Assembly: GCF_000972845.2 (NCBI RefSeq)
Contig: NC_040022.1
Span: 4,319,501-4,383,500, forward strand
Direction of reading: 5' to 3'
Origin: Larimichthys crocea
Lineage: Eukaryota > Chordata > Actinopteri > Sciaenidae
DNA: 64,000 bases
A program made the translations under genes and the position numbers. Every line of letters begins with the position of its first letter. Position 1 is the stretch's first letter. Of this stretch, positions 1-12,741 are shown one piece after another. Under the pieces are notes generated by a model that saw only the letters and a list, made by a program, of their open reading frames with translations, had not been told where the DNA came from and did not search any database.

Positions 1-308
1 TGCACAAGACCCGGTTAAAGTTTCCCACGTAACTGTTCATTTGCCCCATTTCACTGCTGTGGCGGCATAAATGGCTACGAGTTGCCCAAACTTGTCTCAC
101 TTTTCGACACGTTTGCATCATGTTGTGCAATATCGCTTTATATTATGCTATCACAGATTTATCTGACACGTAGCCTGCTGCATAATATAAATCAACATGG
201 CTCGACTTGATGCAAATGTGACAATCTGCACATAGTTCTGAAGCATTTGTGGAGATTTTTATTCACAGGGCATCTCACTGATTATACCCTTTTTTTTAGA
301 TTACAGCA

Positions 309-328
309 GTGTGTGTGTGTGCACGGCC

Positions 329-366
<38 letters not shown>
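309..366. repeat. Inverted TG / CA microsatellite pair
   Basis: A short GT run (309-321) is followed by a spacer that includes GGCCC and then by a CA run (332-366). The two runs are complementary, so a single strand could fold back into a hairpin. Confidence 0.85.
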
Positions 367-370
<4 letters not shown>

Positions 371-812
371 CGATCTGTAAGCCTTAGTTAAACACTCTAA
401 TGTGGAATCATCTCTCTCTCTTGCTCTCACACAAACACACACAAATGGTTGGAGGCAAATATTACTTCATCTTAAGTATTTTCAAATCAGGTGATGACAG
501 AAAGAGAGAGAGAGAAAGACGTGCGCAGCCGTTGTGGTTTCGGGTTGATCTGTGGTGTGTGTGTGAGGTTAACGAGCTCTTACAACCTCGTTATCACACT
601 GATGATGGACAGAGAGAGAGAATAAAAAGTTAGGGAATGAAAGACAGAAAATGGGTGTGATCATTTGCTTTTCTTTTCAAGAGGCAGTTAAATAAACGTT
701 CCCACTTTGCTCATGTGTGCGTGTGTGCGTGCGCGCAGACATTTTCTCTCCGTCTGTCTTCACCTGTAAACCCACAGACTCTCATTCAAGTTATTGTATG
801 TCTACCGTGCAT

Positions 813-817
<5 letters not shown>

Positions 818-850
<33 letters not shown>
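818..850. repeat. (TG)n microsatellite
   Basis: About 16 TG units directly visible. The short cysteine/valine-rich open frames across it are artefacts of the repeat. Confidence 0.9.
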
Positions 851-851
<1 letters not shown>

Positions 852-1171
852 GGAAACGTCTATTGTCTGCATGCTTTGCTGGTTTCAGGGTTTGGTCAGA
901 TCTTTGGAGTTTGTTAATGACAAAAATATGGAGGGTGCATAAAACAAATCCAAGGTTTAGTCAACCCACGGGGAACATTCATAATTTATTAATGTCTAAT
1001 GTTAATGTGAGAAAAGACCTGAGCATTGTGACGCAAAGCATATGAGAAAATAGGAATAGAAATAGTGTTTAATTTAAGCTTTTGATTAATTAATTCCTGC
1101 TAACTAATTCCACCAATCTTTTTGTCAGCAAGTTGAACATGCAAAAATGTGAATACAGCCAATATAGATTA

Positions 1172-1198
1172 TATGTATGTATGTATGTATGTATGTAT
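1172..1198. repeat. (ATGT)n microsatellite
   Basis: About six tandem ATGT units. Confidence 0.9.
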
Positions 1199-3700
1199 AT
1201 TCTTGGGATTAAATAGAACTGCTCCTTCAAGGAAATTCCTGCTTCCCTTATATTAAATAACAAATTAGGCAATTGGGTTGAGCTGGGTAACTGCCAAGGG
1301 ACTACATATGAGTTTGTGCTTAATTATTCAACAATGTGTTCATGGAATATGCAACACTAAAGCACAACATCAACTGGCATGATAAGGGTTGGGTCCTACT
1401 TCAGTGCCTGATCTTGATGCCCTGTCTTTAAAGAAAGGCCCTCTGTCACAAACTGTAACAACAGTTACTACCACACAACTTTGTATACCTATAGTCTTTC
1501 ATACTTGACAGGGTGGTCCGAATTCAGTGACAAAAATGCAAAGACCAAATGTAGCCTGTAGCCATCAGACACAATGTTAAAATACACAAACAAAGAAAAG
1601 AGTAATGTACATTTACTGAATTTAGAAAAAAAGGTCTAAATAATAATGGACTTGTTTTTTCACAACCGAAGGAACAACTTGATGTATTTCATTTAAAGTT
1701 GACTTTGCTAGAAGCGATTGAAAAATTTCTATTTTGTAACGTTTACGCAATGAAGTTTTTCCTCACTCTCCCAAAATTGTACAATTTTTAAATTCTGTCT
1801 GAGGATAGTGGTGGTGTGTCGGTCCTGAATGTATCGTTCAATTTTAACTAATCTTTTATATGACTCAGGAGTAATGAGTGACGAGAAGTACACACAGCGG
1901 TTCGTTCATATGGATCGGTCTTTCTTTCATTTGCTAGGTTTCCATCGCCCACAAGAAGGCTACAGCACTGCACTAGTTAAAACGAACAAAATAAACGAAA
2001 TGACTTTAAGAAATTTACCGTCCGAGAGTAAGTGAACTGAATCAGTAAAAAAGACTCGAACTTCCCAACACTAGAGGATACTGCTGTTTCCAGTTCAATG
2101 GTGAAACCCGAACAGTTGAAATACTTCCCAGACAAAAAGAGCGTAAACATGTCATTTGCATTACAGTGAAGCAAATGAAAATCAGACTGCGTGTTTCATG
2201 TGTACTCACTGGACATCAGTTGAGTAGGTGGTCCTTCAGTGTGGCCCAGGACACATTCGCGTACACACTAATGAAAGCATGTACTCTGAGTAATTGGATC
2301 TCATTGCATCCTCAGTGCATCTTGGGTGCATTCACACTTGTACTTAAAGCTGTCCACTTGTGATCAGATCACCCAGGACGCATGTGGTGTAAACAGGGTT
2401 TAGTTGCTGAAGACAACTTACACTAAACACTTGGTTATGGTTGAGGAAAGATCACAGTTATGCTTAATAAAAAGGTTTAAATTGCAGGTCTGTACGGAAC
2501 ATAAACCTTAATCTCCTACATGAAAGTCCTACATCCACCATGCACCACCCTGATCTCCATACCATTGCTTTTAGCCCAACTACTAAAGGGTACGCCACTT
2601 ATTGCACTGAACAGTGGCACTGCATGTAAATCATTGAGTACGTAATTATCCAAAATGGATGTAATTCATAGGTATAATGGGCTGGAAAAACACAGCGTTC
2701 CTGGCAGGGATACACATGTATGTTTAGCTTATTTTAACCCAGCCCAGTGTATCCCAAGGATTAAACTCATAGTGGACAATTTCGAAGCACCGCAATTTAT
2801 ACCCTGTGTTCGTTTAGTGCCAATGCAGGAAGTAGTGTGCCGTTTATGCAGCGAGCTGGAAAGTGAGGTTTATGGTCAGGGTGGTAGATGGTTGTGTAGC
2901 GTGTCTTGACTTCATGTCCAGGCCGTGTCCAGTTACAGACCTGCAATTACTGTCTGCGTTTATTTTACCGAAACCGAGATCTTTGTGTTTTAATTTCCTA
3001 ACCTTAACCAGATTTCCGATTTATAATTATCTTTTATTGAACGTATTCCAGGGTCTTGCAGAGTTGGCCAAATGGAAATAGAGTTGTTTATACCTATAAA
3101 GAACATATCACCATACAGGAATAAAAGTTCTACAGCTAACTGAATATTGTTGAATGTTGTTATTTTCACAGTAAAAGCCAGATCTCAACTTCTTGCTCCT
3201 TCTATTGCAGTTTTTATCTTAGTTTGTTTTATGATCACAAACCCTTCATTGAATCCTTTTCACATATTTTGAATGGGTGCTATGTACATAATGGGCTTTA
3301 CATAGGAAAGCATGATAGAAGTGTTGACTTAATGCTTAAGTACAAAAGGTCAAAAGTTTCGTTTTCTGTGAAAGTGAACAAACATTCCTTTGTTGGTGTG
3401 CAAGTTCATACTGCACAGCACTTAGTGTGCTGTGTTCTCAGATGTTACAGATATTTTAGATACTATTAATGAGGACAGTACTGTTTCACTTGGTTTACTT
3501 TTGACATGTATCAAAAACGTGGTACTGTATTATGAAATTAGATATAGTGTCAAACAACAAATATAACTGTACACGTGTATTTAACTTTTTTCTGTAAAAA
3601 AGAGACTGAACTGAAAACTAGACCTACACTCAAAGTTGTATTGGATACAAACTATACAATGATAGTACCAAGTACAATACAGTGTATATTAGTAGTTATA

Positions 3701-3970
3701 TGGAAGCCCTGAGGGGCAAGTAAGAAAATAAAATTCTGGTGATCTATTTCTGATCTTTCTTATCTATTTTTTATCCTGTTTATGACTCATGAACAGGTGA
3801 AAAAATAAGTTTTTGAAACAATAATAGTTTTAAGTCCGTAATTAATTATTTTCACATTCGAAAACAGGTGGAACTAAAAGTTTTGCCAGGTGAAAAAAAA
3901 AGACTTTAGATCAGACTTAAAAATGGATAGCTTAATTAGTTTTTTTCTCGCTTGCCCCTCAGGGCTTTCA
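3701..3970. mobile_element. MITE-like element with 20-bp terminal inverted repeats
   Basis: The left end TGGAAGCCCTGAGGGGCAAG (3701-3720) is matched on the opposite strand at the right end (3951-3970) by TGAAAGCCCTGAGGGGCAAG, a single mismatch in 20. The 230-bp interior is AT-rich and non-coding. The flanks 3693-3700 (tagttata) and 3971-3978 (tagtttag) share their first five bases and could be an eroded 8-bp target duplication, as hAT elements make. This is a non-autonomous DNA transposon by structure. The superfamily is inferred. Confidence 0.8.
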
Positions 3971-5473
3971 TAGTTTAGACATGAGTGGATGACAGGAAAG
4001 TAGAAAATGTTTTTGTCAAATAATAAATATAGTGTGTATTCAAAAGAGAATCTTAATTACAATGGGAACGATCCAACTGTGCGTGTGAACTTCAACTGTG
4101 ATAAATATATATGCAAAAGATATATAAATACAAAAAAATACATATTTATTGAACAATGCAGTGTTTATTTTATCACTGGAAAATGACAAAAAATAATTGT
4201 TGGGGCCTTTTTTCCCATGCCCATAACTAAAGTATGGCAAAATATATTACCGTTTTAGACAACAAATTCTATAACTGATAGATTTAGACAAATGGGCAAA
4301 GGGCCCATGATGTCTCTTATTTTTTTTCAACAACCTGTGTGCATCCAGAAAACTTGTAGTTCTTGATTTTCATAGCATCTATACTTATTACCTGACTTAT
4401 TTGAAATACAGCAGCACCTTACATTTAAATAACATCATATCGCTGGTGTAATGTTAGCTAATGGGTAACTCGAAGAACATTTATGGACTAAATTTATCCA
4501 CAATCCCGCTGAAAATAACCTTAGTTTATATGTGTGTACCGTTAACGCTGCTTTCAGATGGAAGTTTTTGTGTTAATCAGTATATAAATAGGAATGAGAG
4601 TAAGATTAATGTCAGCTGTCAACGATCTGACAGAATCCAGAAGATGTTTGCTTAAGAAACACCTTTTCAGTCCTGTTAGCTAACGTTTTAGCTGCTCGTC
4701 TCAGGTTAAACCCACACAGCCAACGGTTTTTAGCAAACGGGTGAATGAATCCAGCCTCTGAAGAGCAAGAACAACAGAGAGCGAGTGGCTCTGTTCAAAC
4801 AGCCAGAGATCTCAGTGACAACTGGATTTACTGAGTCAGTCTGTTGACATGGACACTAGCCAGGTACAAACATGTAAACAACAACTGTAACCATGGTAAC
4901 TCTACACAATGAAGATCTTTACTATTTGTTTGTATACTTCAGTATAACTGTATTGAGCCTTACTGAAGCTTACTACAGCAGTTTGAACCTGAAATAAATT
5001 TGTCTAAAGTCATACTTTTTCTTGAATAAGACGACATGCAAACAGCTTATAGAAGTTCAGATCAGTCAGTCAAGTATAATCTGCATCAGTTTGTGTCTTT
5101 GTCTTGACATTGTATGTAATCTTATCATACTCAGAATTCGCTTTATGTGCACGGCATAAGGTTCAAACTAAATCAAAATCAGGTGGGAAAATGAACACAA
5201 TAGAACGGCACCTGGTTTGATTAATGAGGTTATAGAATTTGCAGACACGGTGCTGGAAGTCACTGTTCACCTACTCGTCTCTACATAATAGTTCTATGTT
5301 TATTTTCACCTCTCATTGTTCAGCTTCTTTCATCTCTATGTCTATTTCTGTCCTCCTGACAATTCTTTGAACTGTGTGTAAGTACAATGAGAGCACTGGG
5401 GGGGTGCAACAAAGTGGCTGCTATTACTACAATCAGCCAGTGGGGGGCAGTGCAGCGTGTAAGGTTTTGAGAT

Positions 5474-5512
<39 letters not shown>

Positions 5513-5513
5513 G
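5474..5513. repeat. (TG)n microsatellite
   Basis: TG run with one TTTG interruption. Confidence 0.9.
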
Positions 5514-5827
5514 GTATTGCAATCTCAGATGTCTCTTTGCTTCCTAGTGAGTAAACTGTATCCAAACTACATTGCTGCTGACACACACACACTACATCTT
5601 GAATACTGCTGCCGCTACACCTACTACTACGGATCCAAGTACAGATCACATTAACAAAATCTGGTTACATTTATTCCTCCTACCACTGCAATAACACAGC
5701 AGTAATATGCAATATGTAGTGTAATAATGTTTGTGTGCTGTACTTTCTGCAGGGAAATGAAGGTTAGCTCAGTTTGACTAACCCCCTAATTGAAAACTGA
5801 TGGCAGGGGCTAACAGTGACTGGTGCA

Positions 5828-5828
<1 letters not shown>

Positions 5829-5902
<74 letters not shown>
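5829..5902. repeat. Long uninterrupted (CA)n microsatellite
   Basis: About 37 uninterrupted CA units, the longest pure dinucleotide array in the window and probably highly length-variable. Confidence 0.95.
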
Positions 5903-5903
<1 letters not shown>

Positions 5904-6424
5904 CTAGGGATAGCGAGCAGTGTGTGTTTGGCAAGATTCCAAAGAGGTACTGACAGATCTGCTCAGCAAAACCTCCCCTGTTCACAGCCCTGCACACACA
6001 TACACACACACATACAGGCACATACTCCCCCTCCCTCTCTTCACACTCTGGGTGACCCTGACATCAGCCCTGCACTCTCTCCATCACCGTGTTGCCATGG
6101 CAATGGGCCCCAGGGTATGGCTGTGCAGTAAAGTTGTGTGAAGCGCTGGAGAATGTGGTCGATAACAGTGAAGTGCTTCTTTCTTTCTCTCTCTTTCTTT
6201 CGTGTTTGATTTGTAACTGTAACGTCATAAATAAAATGTCTTACACACACATGTTAGTGTGATTTTTACACCACAGTGCAATAACCAAATCAATTATCAC
6301 ATTTTGGAAAACTTATCACTCACATATGTTTCGCATGAAACATGAAGAACCAAATCAGTTGTGCAGGATAAATGTTTTTAGGCCACAGCTCGCTGCCCTC
6401 TGATAGCTGCAGGCTGTGAGGGTC

Positions 6425-6427
<3 letters not shown>

Positions 6428-6459
<32 letters not shown>
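6428..6459. repeat. (TG)n microsatellite
   Basis: About 16 TG units. Confidence 0.9.
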
Positions 6460-7700
6460 AATGGGGAAAAGGAGATAGCCTCTTGACTCTTCTGAGTGCT
6501 GTCACTGAGTAGGAGGCTTAACACCTCACATACACACACTCATACACACTACCCCAGTCGTGGTCCCAGCCCCCTCCTGCAGTAGACTGTCAACAACACT
6601 AGGGGGCAATCTGTACTGTGTCTGAATTGGAGGCTGGACCCATGCAGAGTAAGACCTTTACTGTTGAAGTGTTGAAGCTTCACCCTCATAACTCAGATTT
6701 TTTGTTTCTTCTTTTAGACTAGTGGAAAGGAAATGCCCAAAGTGTTTATTTTACTGCAGTTTGTCTATTTGTATAGCTCTCAGCAAAAGTTAGAATTGGA
6801 TAATGCCTCATTTGTATATGTTAACATAAAACAAATAAATAATAAATAATTGTCTTTATCTGATATGATGCTATCATGCTGAGGCCTTTCTCAGTGAGTA
6901 AAATATCTGAAGTCTTCAAAATGTTTTATTTTAAGTTCTTTCTATCCAAAGGCTTAATATTAAATCCCCCAGAGATTCTGCAGCAATGTCACAGACCAGC
7001 AATCACAATTTAGGCTGTATAATTTTATTTCTGATTTACCCACTTTCTCTGTATCAGTCCTCCCTCTCTCTCATTCCCTGTCTATGTCACTTGACCACAG
7101 CTGTCTCCAACTTAAACAAATAGACACAACCCAAAGGAAACGATATAAACCAAGCCAGATCACAACGGGTAGATTTTCAAGACCACATTCTCCACCTGCA
7201 TAGCACAACACTGATTGTTGGCTTGGCAATCACAGTGTGACGTTGTATTGTGTTTCTACAAAAGTTAGTTAATTCGAGCTCAACTTCTCTACCACAGGTC
7301 ACAGTGTTTGTTTTGGGCATACTCTACAGCCCACACGCTGCAGTTCAAATGAATGGAAAAGGCTGTGTTTTCGATGATTCATCTGATTTGGTCTGAATCA
7401 GGTCTTAGGTCCAATTTGCTTTGTCAGTGCAGGAAGTGGTGTGCTCCTTATAGTGTGGTTGTAAAGTTGTAGATGAATGTGTTCCTTCAGTGAACTGTAA
7501 CCATGATCATACCCCAACCTTGCCCAAGTGGTTTAATTGTCTAACCTCAACCCACACTTTCCTAATGAGTTTATGATCTGAGTGAGTCCATCACGCCGGG
7601 TTCACAAAACTCAGATGACACTGTCAAACTACACAGTGCTGATCAATAATAATAATAATAATAATGACTATTTGATGTTTTGAGAAGAATACTGCATTGT

Positions 7701-7743
<43 letters not shown>
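7701..7743. repeat. (TATC)n microsatellite
   Basis: About ten tandem TATC units, immediately followed by a CT-rich stretch. Confidence 0.92.
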
Positions 7744-8103
7744 CCTTTCTGCCTCTCCCTGTTGCTGTATCTGCCTGGTTGCCATGGTCACAGTGTTGGC
7801 CGGGGTCGGGACCTGACGGGATCCGACTGTAAATGAGGGGTGGGGGGGTGGGGGTCCTTGATGGGAATGGGTGATGGGTTTCTCGGTTGCTACGGTAACA
7901 GTGCCGTCTCTCTTTCTCTCTCTCTCTGTGTCTTCATTCAAACCATCGTCTCCTCTTTTGTTCTTGCTGTTACTGCTGGTTCTGTTAATACACCTAATAC
8001 TTGATTAGTCTCAACAGCTGATTGATTTGAACATGTTAATAATCCAGACTGTAGCAGTTTATGGACCCTCCCTCAACACAAACACACAGTGAGGAACCAC
8101 TGG

Positions 8104-8144
8104 CTGATTGATGGACTGATTGATCGATTGATTGATTAGGATGG
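8104..8144 (+). repeat. Imperfect TGAT tandem tract containing Pbx-Hox-like words
   Basis: TGATTGAT occurs repeatedly, and the word TGATTGATCG appears at 8117-8126. This looks like a degenerate tetranucleotide repeat, but the words equal the TGATNNAT consensus bound by Pbx with group-1 Hox proteins. A regulatory role is only a possibility. Confidence 0.5.
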
Positions 8145-8912
8145 AGATCAGGTGGGTCCAGAGGAGGTCAGTACTGCTGCTGCCAAGAACAACTGACTCG
8201 GCGCGTGCCTGTACTCTGTAAAAACAAACACACAGCTCCTGTTTGTCAGTAATGTTTCACAAAACTTCTCACGCTGTCTCTGACATCCTGATGTTAAGGA
8301 TTGAGGAATTAAAGAGGGACTATGGTGATAACATTTTGCACTTAAAACAAGATAAAACTTTACAAAGAGAAGCTAAACTACTAACAAGCTCTTCCTCAAA
8401 CTGTTTCACCATCATCCACAATTATTTATTTTGTGTCTATGAAACACTCCCTATTTCTGTTATGCAATGCATCATCAATTTGAACTACTGCAGAAATTTG
8501 GAAACACATTTCAGACTTTTTTATGAGAATGATGACTTACAGAGACCACCCTGCTCTCTGCGTCCTGTGTTTGATGGAAACACAAGTTGGTCGACATTGT
8601 TCTAAAGGCTGCAATTATTACTGCAATTACCAAATTGTCCAAAGCATTCATTAAATGAACTCAAAGCTGAAGCATACCATCAGCACTGTGCCCACACCAA
8701 CCCCGTCATGTAGGAATTACATTTGCATGCTAATCTTTCAAACAGCGAATGCACTTGTCAGACACATAATGCTACTTTATTGACCTAATAGGAAAATTAA
8801 CATATCTGGCAAAATGTTGAATCTTTATCACTGACAATGTTTTTTAATTTCTTTTCCTGCAATATCCACTCATTGAAACAGGATTAAGTTATTCATTATG
8901 TTTATTCAACAC

Positions 8913-9358
8913 TAAACATGGAGTGTGTAACATTTAGGAGGATCTGTTGGACGAAATGGAATATAATATTCAGAATTTGTTTTCATTAGGTTTTATCACC
9001 TGAAAATAAGAATCATTGTTGATATTCAGCATTTTTCATGCCATGGATCCTCTCCCATGGAGTCCACCAAGTTGAACTGCCATGTTTCTAAAGCTCAACT
9101 TTTTGGTAATATTTGCAGCTGTTATATCCAGGCACTGGGGTTCTCACACTCTTAATAACACTTAATATTAATGTTAATATCGCCCTAGTTGAGGTACGAT
9201 GTCACCTACGTTGTTACATGAAGAGTTGTCTTTTCTAACCAAATCAGCAGCAACTCTAGTTTCTCCTTCACCCTTTGAAGGAGATGGTGAGGTGAGGGGT
9301 ATTCCATTGGTAATAATCATTACCATATGCCACTAAATCGAACACACTGGACCTTCAA
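8913..9358 (+). mobile_element. TTAA-type non-autonomous DNA transposon, copy A
   Basis: The copy begins near the word AGTGTGTAACATTTAGGAGG and ends in ACACACTGGACCTTCAA. Internal landmarks include GAAATGGAATATAATATTC, TTTTATCACCTGAAAATAAG and CCATGGAGTCCACCAAGTTG. The same landmarks recur in order in copies at 18905-19183 and 46493-46877. From general knowledge this matches a non-coding repeat common in percomorph fish, with GGTCCAGTGTGT/ACACACTGGACC ends next to TTAA, as in piggyBac-like MITEs. Family naming is from memory. Confidence 0.7.
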
Positions 9359-10007
9359 GGTCAGAGAGAGATGGCAGTCTTGGTTTTAATACTTAAGAAG
9401 TCAACAGTGACTTGAAGTATGAGACACAGCGTCTTTACATTAAAAAACAGTCTATCCATAAAATTAACCAAACCTGACGACACGCAGAAGAAGAAGTGAA
9501 CATAATAATCGTTCATGGCAGGTCTTTTGATTTGAATACATCTTTGGAAATCTAAAAAGGTATTGCTAACATCATTTCCAGGAAACACGGATGTCCTTAA
9601 AGCATGGTTTCACCTTTGTTCCATCAACATAGCACTCATAAACAAAATTCATTTTTGGAATCGATTCACAATTGTCGAAGAATCAAAAATGTTTATCCTG
9701 TCTATTTTCTCACAGGTGTCTCTACATTCATGTTGGCTCATTTCCATTTATATCTAAAGACGCCATAAAAATTAGATGCCTGCATGACACCATGGACCAA
9801 GAACTGGTGTACTAAAATGGAATGCAGCCATCATTAATACATTCATTACACAGGTCTGAAACCCAAACTTGGACGTTGTTGATGTAAAAAAAACAACGCT
9901 CCTTTCTTCCTCCAAACCTGTCAGATGTGTCTGTGAGTGACATCACTTTGAGGCAGTGTCAGCTCATCTCGCCATTGATCCAGAGTAAAATAATCATCCA
10001 CAGTGCT

Positions 10008-10009
<2 letters not shown>

Positions 10010-10042
<33 letters not shown>

Positions 10043-10188
10043 TAGCATGTAAATTAAGCTCCATTCAAGCGCGATCCACCAGCCTTCCTCTTTCATTTGA
10101 CCACACATCAATCCACAGGTCCACACACACATCTACACACAGATATATATCTACACACACACACACACACACCACACACACACCTACA
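10010..10188. repeat. Two (CA)n arrays
   Basis: CA runs at 10010-10041 and about 10128-10188, the second interrupted by TA-rich and CACAC variants. Confidence 0.85.
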
Positions 10189-11834
10189 CACAGAAACAAA
10201 CATGCAATGGCCTCTCAGGCTTGGTGTTAATTGTCTCTGTGAATGTATTAACATTAGATCATCTTTCCCTCTCTGCCATTCCTTATCCCCTGACTTCTCT
10301 CACCCTCCTCTTTTCTTGTTTAAATCAAAGCACATGTCTACATAATCACAGATAGTTGAATATTCCAATAGCCCTATGTTATATAGACACTATGCAGATC
10401 TTCAGTCACTCTGGAATAGGTGAACCGTCAATTTTCCTGAACACAATTCTCACATCAGCATTTAACGACACGATCTCCCTCCTAGCCATAAAGAGAGCAA
10501 AGTCACCAAACCTGGTGGCAGCGGTCTCAGATTTTAATGTATTCAACATTCAATGCCAACAATGTGGTGTCTGTGTCATAACCTGATGTGACCCACGATG
10601 GGTGAAAAGGATAAAAAAGGTTTAATACAACCACTGATTGATTTTCCTGCTTCTTCTCTGAATGAGTGTTAAACTGAAACACGTCATTTTTGAATGAACT
10701 TTGCTGCTTGTTCACCAGTGCATACCCTGCTTGTGTAAAGCTATGTGACACTTTGATTCTACACTGTGCTCTGTAGCTCACAGTGTCACCTCTGTCCAGA
10801 CAAGAGCTGAACCAAGAATGGCCCAAGCCTATTGTAAATGGCAAGATGATAGAAGATGTTGGAGGGAAGCTATAATTTTAGATGTGGCCCATGTTCAGAT
10901 ATTGTGCTGTTGTGCCTTAGGAGAAAAGAAGATAATTGTGATGGGACTCTCAGTGCCATGGGAGCAAGGCTGACAAGAGGCACATGAGAGGAAAGACAAA
11001 ACAGTATCCTCTAGTGCAGGAATGTAGAGATAAAGGATGGAAAGAACGGCTGTTCTTTGTGGAGATGGTACACAATTTGGCAGTTTGGGACTGCTCTGGG
11101 GATTTACAGAAAGGGGCATAGGGATGTAGCTTGAAGTCCTGGGGAAGAAGCAAATAGAGCCTTGATAGCTGCTGGAAGTCAGGAGGCTGCAATTTGGACA
11201 CCACTGCTAACCTACAAACTGGAGGCTGTCAAATTTCTTTACAAAAGTGTTCTTTAGACAAACTGGGCTGCTTTACATGTCATCTGTCAAATTTGAAGAC
11301 AGACTTGATGGACATGGACAGGAGAAGCAAAACGCCTGCTGTCTCACTGCCTCCCCAATCTTTTTGTGTTTTTTGTCATGTCAAAGTTTTGTGTCAGATC
11401 AACAGTTCACACCTTCTGAGTGGAGGAAATATTTTAGACTTGTTTACATAGGCTGATATGTTGAATTAGTTAGTACATTATTATCGTTGTCTGTCGATCA
11501 TTTGGCTACAGACTGTTTTATTGTTGCAGAGGTTGAAAGTAGGACTCAAGCACATTGTGTTTGAATAGTTTTCCACAGGTCTGTTGAACCTGTGACACCT
11601 TACTTCAACAGGTACCTGGTTCATTAAATATACGCTACAAACAAAGTATCTACATTAAGTACAGTTCCCGGTCTTCCAGTACAATGACGTGTGGACCTGT
11701 GACTGCTATAGATGGTCATCAGTATTAAAGGCCATTGATGGTTGAATGTGTGTTCAGTACCCTCGATCATACCAGACTGTGAAAGTAGTGTTACAGGCTG
11801 TCAGCAGTTAAATGAACTGTCACTTTAGATCATT

Positions 11835-12210
11835 CAGCAGGACTCCTCCTGCTCCTTCCTGACCTCTTCCCAGACTACCTCCTCCTCTTTCTCCTCTTGC
11901 TATTTGTCCTCCACCTCCACTCCTGTCTTCTTGCTTCGCATTTTCCTCCCCGACCTCCTCCTTCTCTCCCTTGGCCACTTACTCCCTAAACTGTTCTTTC
12001 TACTCTTCCAGTCTTACATTCTCTTCATTCCTTCTGTTTTCTATGTTCTCCTCTTTCTCCTTAATGTTCTCCCCCTTTGTCTCTGACCTACAGATCCTTT
12101 TCATAAACTTCCCTCTCTCCTTCTATCTGAACATTGAATCTTCTCTTCTTTTTCCATCCACACCTCCTCTGCCCTCTCATTTGCTCTCCTCCTTTCTCCC
12201 TTAATTTTCT
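11835..12210 (+). repeat. Long pyrimidine-rich (CT) tract
   Basis: Over roughly 375 bases the plus strand is mostly C and T (CTCCTC, TTCTCC, TCTCCC motifs) with few purines. The open frames across it are Leu/Ser/Phe-rich, as the composition dictates. No gene is called. Confidence 0.7.
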
Positions 12211-12429
12211 CGTTACCCTGTGAGTTTGTGTGTGTGTGTGAGAGAGAGAGAGACTGACATGGGAACTCTGCTATAAAGACCTTCACTGCAAATGAGATTC
12301 TCTCCCCTATTGGCATTTAATTATCCGCAGCAACACACACACAGAGACACACACACATAAAACTATCTTATAAAACTCTGAGTTTCCACAGTGATTCTCT
12401 CTGTTTCTTCATTCACTCTTATAAAACTG

Positions 12430-12430
<1 letters not shown>

Positions 12431-12473
<43 letters not shown>

Positions 12474-12672
12474 ACAGCTGTTCCCTCTCTGTACACGTTC
12501 TGGACTACACACATCTGTCCTTTCCAAGAGAGCTGTTCTGCTTGTGTGTGTGTGACAGAGGGGAAGGCAGATGAGACTGGACTGACCACCTGCTCACTGA
12601 CAGAACTGAAGACACACAGACATGTTTCCTAAACCTGGAAACCTCATTCACATTGCCGCTTTAGAAAGATCG

Positions 12673-12737
<65 letters not shown>
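12431..12737. repeat. Two (CA)n arrays
   Basis: CA runs at 12431-12471 and 12674-12737, about 200 bases apart and in the same orientation. Confidence 0.92.

Positions 12738-12741
<4 letters not shown>

Larger units (their letters stand above)
1..3700. other. Non-coding flank far 3' of hoxb1a
   Basis: No recognisable exon was found. All open frames are short (under 90 codons), have biased composition, and show no known domain. The stretch is AT-rich and holds a TG/CA hairpin-like array (309-366), a TG array (818-850) and an ATGT array (1172-1198). Otherwise I see nothing I can name. Confidence 0.6.
3971..8912. other. Non-coding DNA with microsatellites
   Basis: No exon is recognised. The region holds TG/CA arrays at 5474-5513, 5829-5902 and 6428-6459, an AAT run at 7644-7665, a TATC array at 7701-7743 and a TGAT-rich tract at 8104-8144. 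A 120-codon open frame at 8243-8605 (+) has no recognisable domain and no splice or promoter support, so I do not call it a gene. Confidence 0.55.

Noticed and set aside
5764..6021. Open frames of Val/Cys or Thr/His repeats over CA/TG arrays (also at 715-1045, 12622-12870, 20547-20922, 44000-44414 and elsewhere)
   Set aside because: They are translations of dinucleotide microsatellites and have no coding support.
8243..8605. 120-codon open frame on the plus strand
   Set aside because: No recognisable domain, no convincing promoter or splice context, AT-rich composition like the surrounding non-coding DNA.
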